Assembly: GCA_937896185.1 (NCBI GenBank)
Contig: CALBMG010000214.1
Coordinates: 1-7,811, forward strand
DNA length: 7,811 nt
Direction of reading: 5' to 3'
Origin: an uncultured Microbacteriaceae bacterium
GTDB taxonomy: Bacteria; Actinomycetota; Actinomycetes; Actinomycetales; Microbacteriaceae
Shown here: piece by piece, positions 6,692-7,811 of the stretch
How positions within the stretch are numbered: position 1 is the stretch's first letter
Layout: each line of letters begins with the position of its first letter
The notes under the pieces: model-generated
Told to the model about the DNA's origin: nothing
What the model saw: the letters and a program-made list of their open reading frames with translations, nothing else
Database searches by the model: none
Made by a program: the position numbers and the translations under genes

Positions 6692-7138
6692 TTACTGGGC
6701 GACCTGGTCGAGCGTGTACACGGTGGGCTGCTGAGCGGCGTGAGGGTGAGTGTCACCCTTGTAGACCTTCAGCTTGCGGAACTGGTCGCGTCCGAGCGAG
6801 TTCTTGGGGAGCATGCCACGGATGGCCTTCTCGACAGCGCCAACGGGGTTCTTTTCGAGAAGCTCCGAGTAAGCAACAGCCTTGAGTCCGCCCGGGTAAC
6901 CCGAGTGACGGTAGGCCATCTTCTGCGAGAGCTTGGAGCCGGTCAGGGCAACCTTCTCTGCGTTGATGATGATGACGAAGTCACCCATGTCCATGTGCTG
7001 GGCGAAGGTGGGCTTGTGCTTTCCGCGGAGGAGAGCAGCAGCGTGGCTGGCCAGACGGCCAAGAACCACATCGGCGGCGTCAATGATGAGCCACTCCCGC
7101 TGAACGTCAGCGGGCTTAGGTGAGAATGTACGCGTCAC
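6692..7138 (-). CDS. rplM: 50S ribosomal protein L13 (uL13)
   Basis: uL13 is an early-assembly protein of the large subunit. The 148-residue product is full length and matches the family throughout: [16 protein letters not shown] at 16-31, [10 protein letters not shown] at 36-45, [16 protein letters not shown] at 52-67, the signature [11 protein letters not shown] at 76-86, and [13 protein letters not shown] at 101-113. The HPHAAQQP stretch near the C-terminus (131-138) is familiar from actinobacterial versions. The start is GTG at 7138-7136, giving MTRTFSPKP, the usual actinobacterial N-terminus. No strong Shine-Dalgarno sequence stands in front. It leads the rplM-rpsI-glmM unit, with a candidate promoter about 85 bp upstream in the spacer to truA. 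In E. coli, L13 represses its own operon; whether that holds here cannot be seen. Confidence 0.99.
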   Translation of the reverse strand: MTRTFSPKPADVQREWLIIDAADVVLGRLASHAAALLRGKHKPTFAQHMDMGDFVIIINAEKVALTGSKLSQKMAYRHSGYPGGLKAVAYSELLEKNPVGAVEKAIRGMLPKNSLGRDQFRKLKVYKGDTHPHAAQQPTVYTLDQVAQ

Positions 7139-7222
7139 AGTAGTAGCGCTTTCTGGTCGAGGTGTTCGTGAATCCCGCTCCGATCGGTTTTCCGTGAGGA
7201 ATTCCAGTTGGAGGGCTCAACT

Positions 7223-7250
7223 AGTGTCTCGTCGAGACACCAAGGGTCAA
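7223..7250 (-). promoter_or_regulatory. Candidate rplM-rpsI-glmM promoter
   Basis: The minus strand reads TTGACC at 7250-7245 (five of six bases of the -35 consensus), then 16 bp, then GACACT at 7228-7223, which matches the -10 consensus at three positions including the A2 and T6 that matter most. The expected start site is near 7216, leaving a leader of about 78 bases before rplM. The -10 match is modest, so this is a candidate only. Confidence 0.4.
7224..7240. repeat. Perfect 17-bp palindrome: operator or hairpin
   Basis: GTGTCTCGTCGAGACAC is a perfect inverted repeat of two 8-bp arms around one central base. As RNA it would form a seven-pair stem with a three-base loop. It begins 35 bp after the truA stop but has no U tract in the truA direction, so it is a poor classical terminator. 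It also sits over the spacer and -10 of the candidate rplM promoter, as an operator would. The two readings cannot be separated from sequence alone. Confidence 0.6.
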
Positions 7251-7274
7251 GAATAGCGCGGAATTACGCGGCGG

Positions 7275-7811
7275 TCAAACCAGCCGGCGTCGGGCCCTGG
7301 TCGATTCGGCCCGTTCCCCCAGCTGGGAATCGTCGGGATACCCCACTTCGACGAAAGTCAGGCCGTACGGTTTCGCGACAATGAACGCGCTCGTCCGTTT
7401 CTGCGCTTCCTGCAAACGCAGTGCATCCGCGGGTTCCAGTGCGCCGCGGCCCACGGCCACACACATTCCCACGAGGTTGCGGACCATCGAATGGCAGAAC
7501 GCGTCGGCCTTGATGGTGGCAACGAGCACGCCCGCTTCGTCGCGGCGCCATGAGAATTCTTGCAACTCCCGAACTCGGGTCGCGGCGATTCGAGGTCGAC
7601 AGTACGTCGTCCAGTCACGCAAACCCAACAGCGAGTGCGCTGCCTCGTTCATGCGATCCATATCCAGATCGTCCTTCACCCACCAGGTGTGACGTCGATT
7701 GCGAGGATCGCGAGGGACCGTGCCATCCGCCACCCGGTACTCGTACCGACGATAAATGGCCGAGAATCGTGCATCGAAACCCTCAGGAGCCTCGGTCACC
7801 GCGGTGATAAC
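7275..7811 (-). CDS. truA: tRNA pseudouridine synthase A (TruA), 3' part
   Basis: TruA isomerises uridines 38-40 in the tRNA anticodon arm to pseudouridine. The visible 178 codons are the C-terminal two thirds; the frame is open to the right edge, so the true start and the catalytic aspartate lie outside the window. The GTG at 7799 encodes an internal valine and is not the start. Visible family landmarks, numbered from the edge, are FDARFSAIYRRYEYRV (12-27), RVRELQEFSW (79-88), the substrate-cleft segment IKADAFCHSMVRNLVG (100-115), and GLTFVEVGYP (150-159), where most family members end. A further 19 residues follow, ending in the basic run RARRRLV. It is the gene upstream of rplM on the same strand, an arrangement known from Actinobacteria (usually rplQ-truA before it). 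Confidence 0.97.
   Translation of the reverse strand, partial: VITAVTEAPEGFDARFSAIYRRYEYRVADGTVPRDPRNRRHTWWVKDDLDMDRMNEAAHSLLGLRDWTTYCRPRIAATRVRELQEFSWRRDEAGVLVATIKADAFCHSMVRNLVGMCVAVGRGALEPADALRLQEAQKRTSAFIVAKPYGLTFVEVGYPDDSQLGERAESTRARRRLV

Larger units (their letters stand above)
7139..7274. other. truA-rplM intergenic region (136 bp)
   Basis: This is the longest non-coding stretch in the window. It holds a candidate rplM promoter (7223-7250) and a 17-bp palindrome (7224-7240). The remaining part next to rplM (about 7139-7216) would be a leader of some 78 bases; I see only short self-complementary words in it (CCGATCGG at 7180-7187 and GGAATTCC at 7198-7205) and no convincing Shine-Dalgarno sequence or open frame. 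Confidence 0.8.

Noticed and set aside
7275..7799. Complete gene starting at the GTG at 7799
   Set aside because: The frame is open through the window edge and the sequence before 7799 continues TruA-like. The visible part lacks the N-terminal catalytic half, so this is a truncated view of truA and not a short gene.

Overview
The window is an ordinary, very tightly packed piece of a bacterial core chromosome. Protein similarity by eye (uL13, CoaA, GlmS and TruA closely resemble what I remember of Microbacteriaceae proteins), a roughly 60 percent GC appearance, GTG starts and an Ala/Pro-rich N-terminal extension on uS9 point to an actinobacterium, most likely of the family Microbacteriaceae. 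GC on the low side for that family, genes that touch or overlap, and almost no spacer DNA would fit a small streamlined (for example aquatic) genome; that last point is inference. I see no mobile element, CRISPR array, tRNA, rRNA or phage gene, and no sign of horizontal transfer.

Layout from right to left, since nearly everything is on the minus strand. truA (partial, its start lies beyond position 7811) is followed by a 136-bp spacer that holds a candidate promoter overlapped by a perfect 17-bp palindrome. Then come rplM, rpsI and glmM with gaps of 23 and 14 bp. coaA is the only plus-strand gene. It meets glmM tail to tail, with both stop codons inside the same CTAG (4819-4822), and meets glmS head to head across only 45 bp. 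From there glmS, acpS, alr, tsaE and tsaB (partial, runs off the left edge) form a contiguous minus-strand operon with a 2-bp gap, a 4-bp overlap, a 16-bp overlap and a 4-bp overlap.

The genes supply basic growth functions. TruA modifies tRNA anticodon arms; uL13 and uS9 are ribosomal proteins. GlmS and GlmM make glucosamine-6-phosphate and glucosamine-1-phosphate for UDP-GlcNAc, and Alr makes D-alanine for peptidoglycan. CoaA starts CoA synthesis, and AcpS uses CoA to activate acyl carrier protein. TsaE and TsaB take part in t6A tRNA modification. The rplM-rpsI-glmM and glmS-acpS-alr-tsaE-tsaB neighbourhood is, from general knowledge, typical of Actinobacteria.

I do not find an undescribed system here. 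The points worth a second look are architectural: two apparently leaderless promoters facing each other over 45 bp, the shared CTAG stop, the palindrome over the candidate rplM promoter, and two identical ATGATG stop/start junctions.
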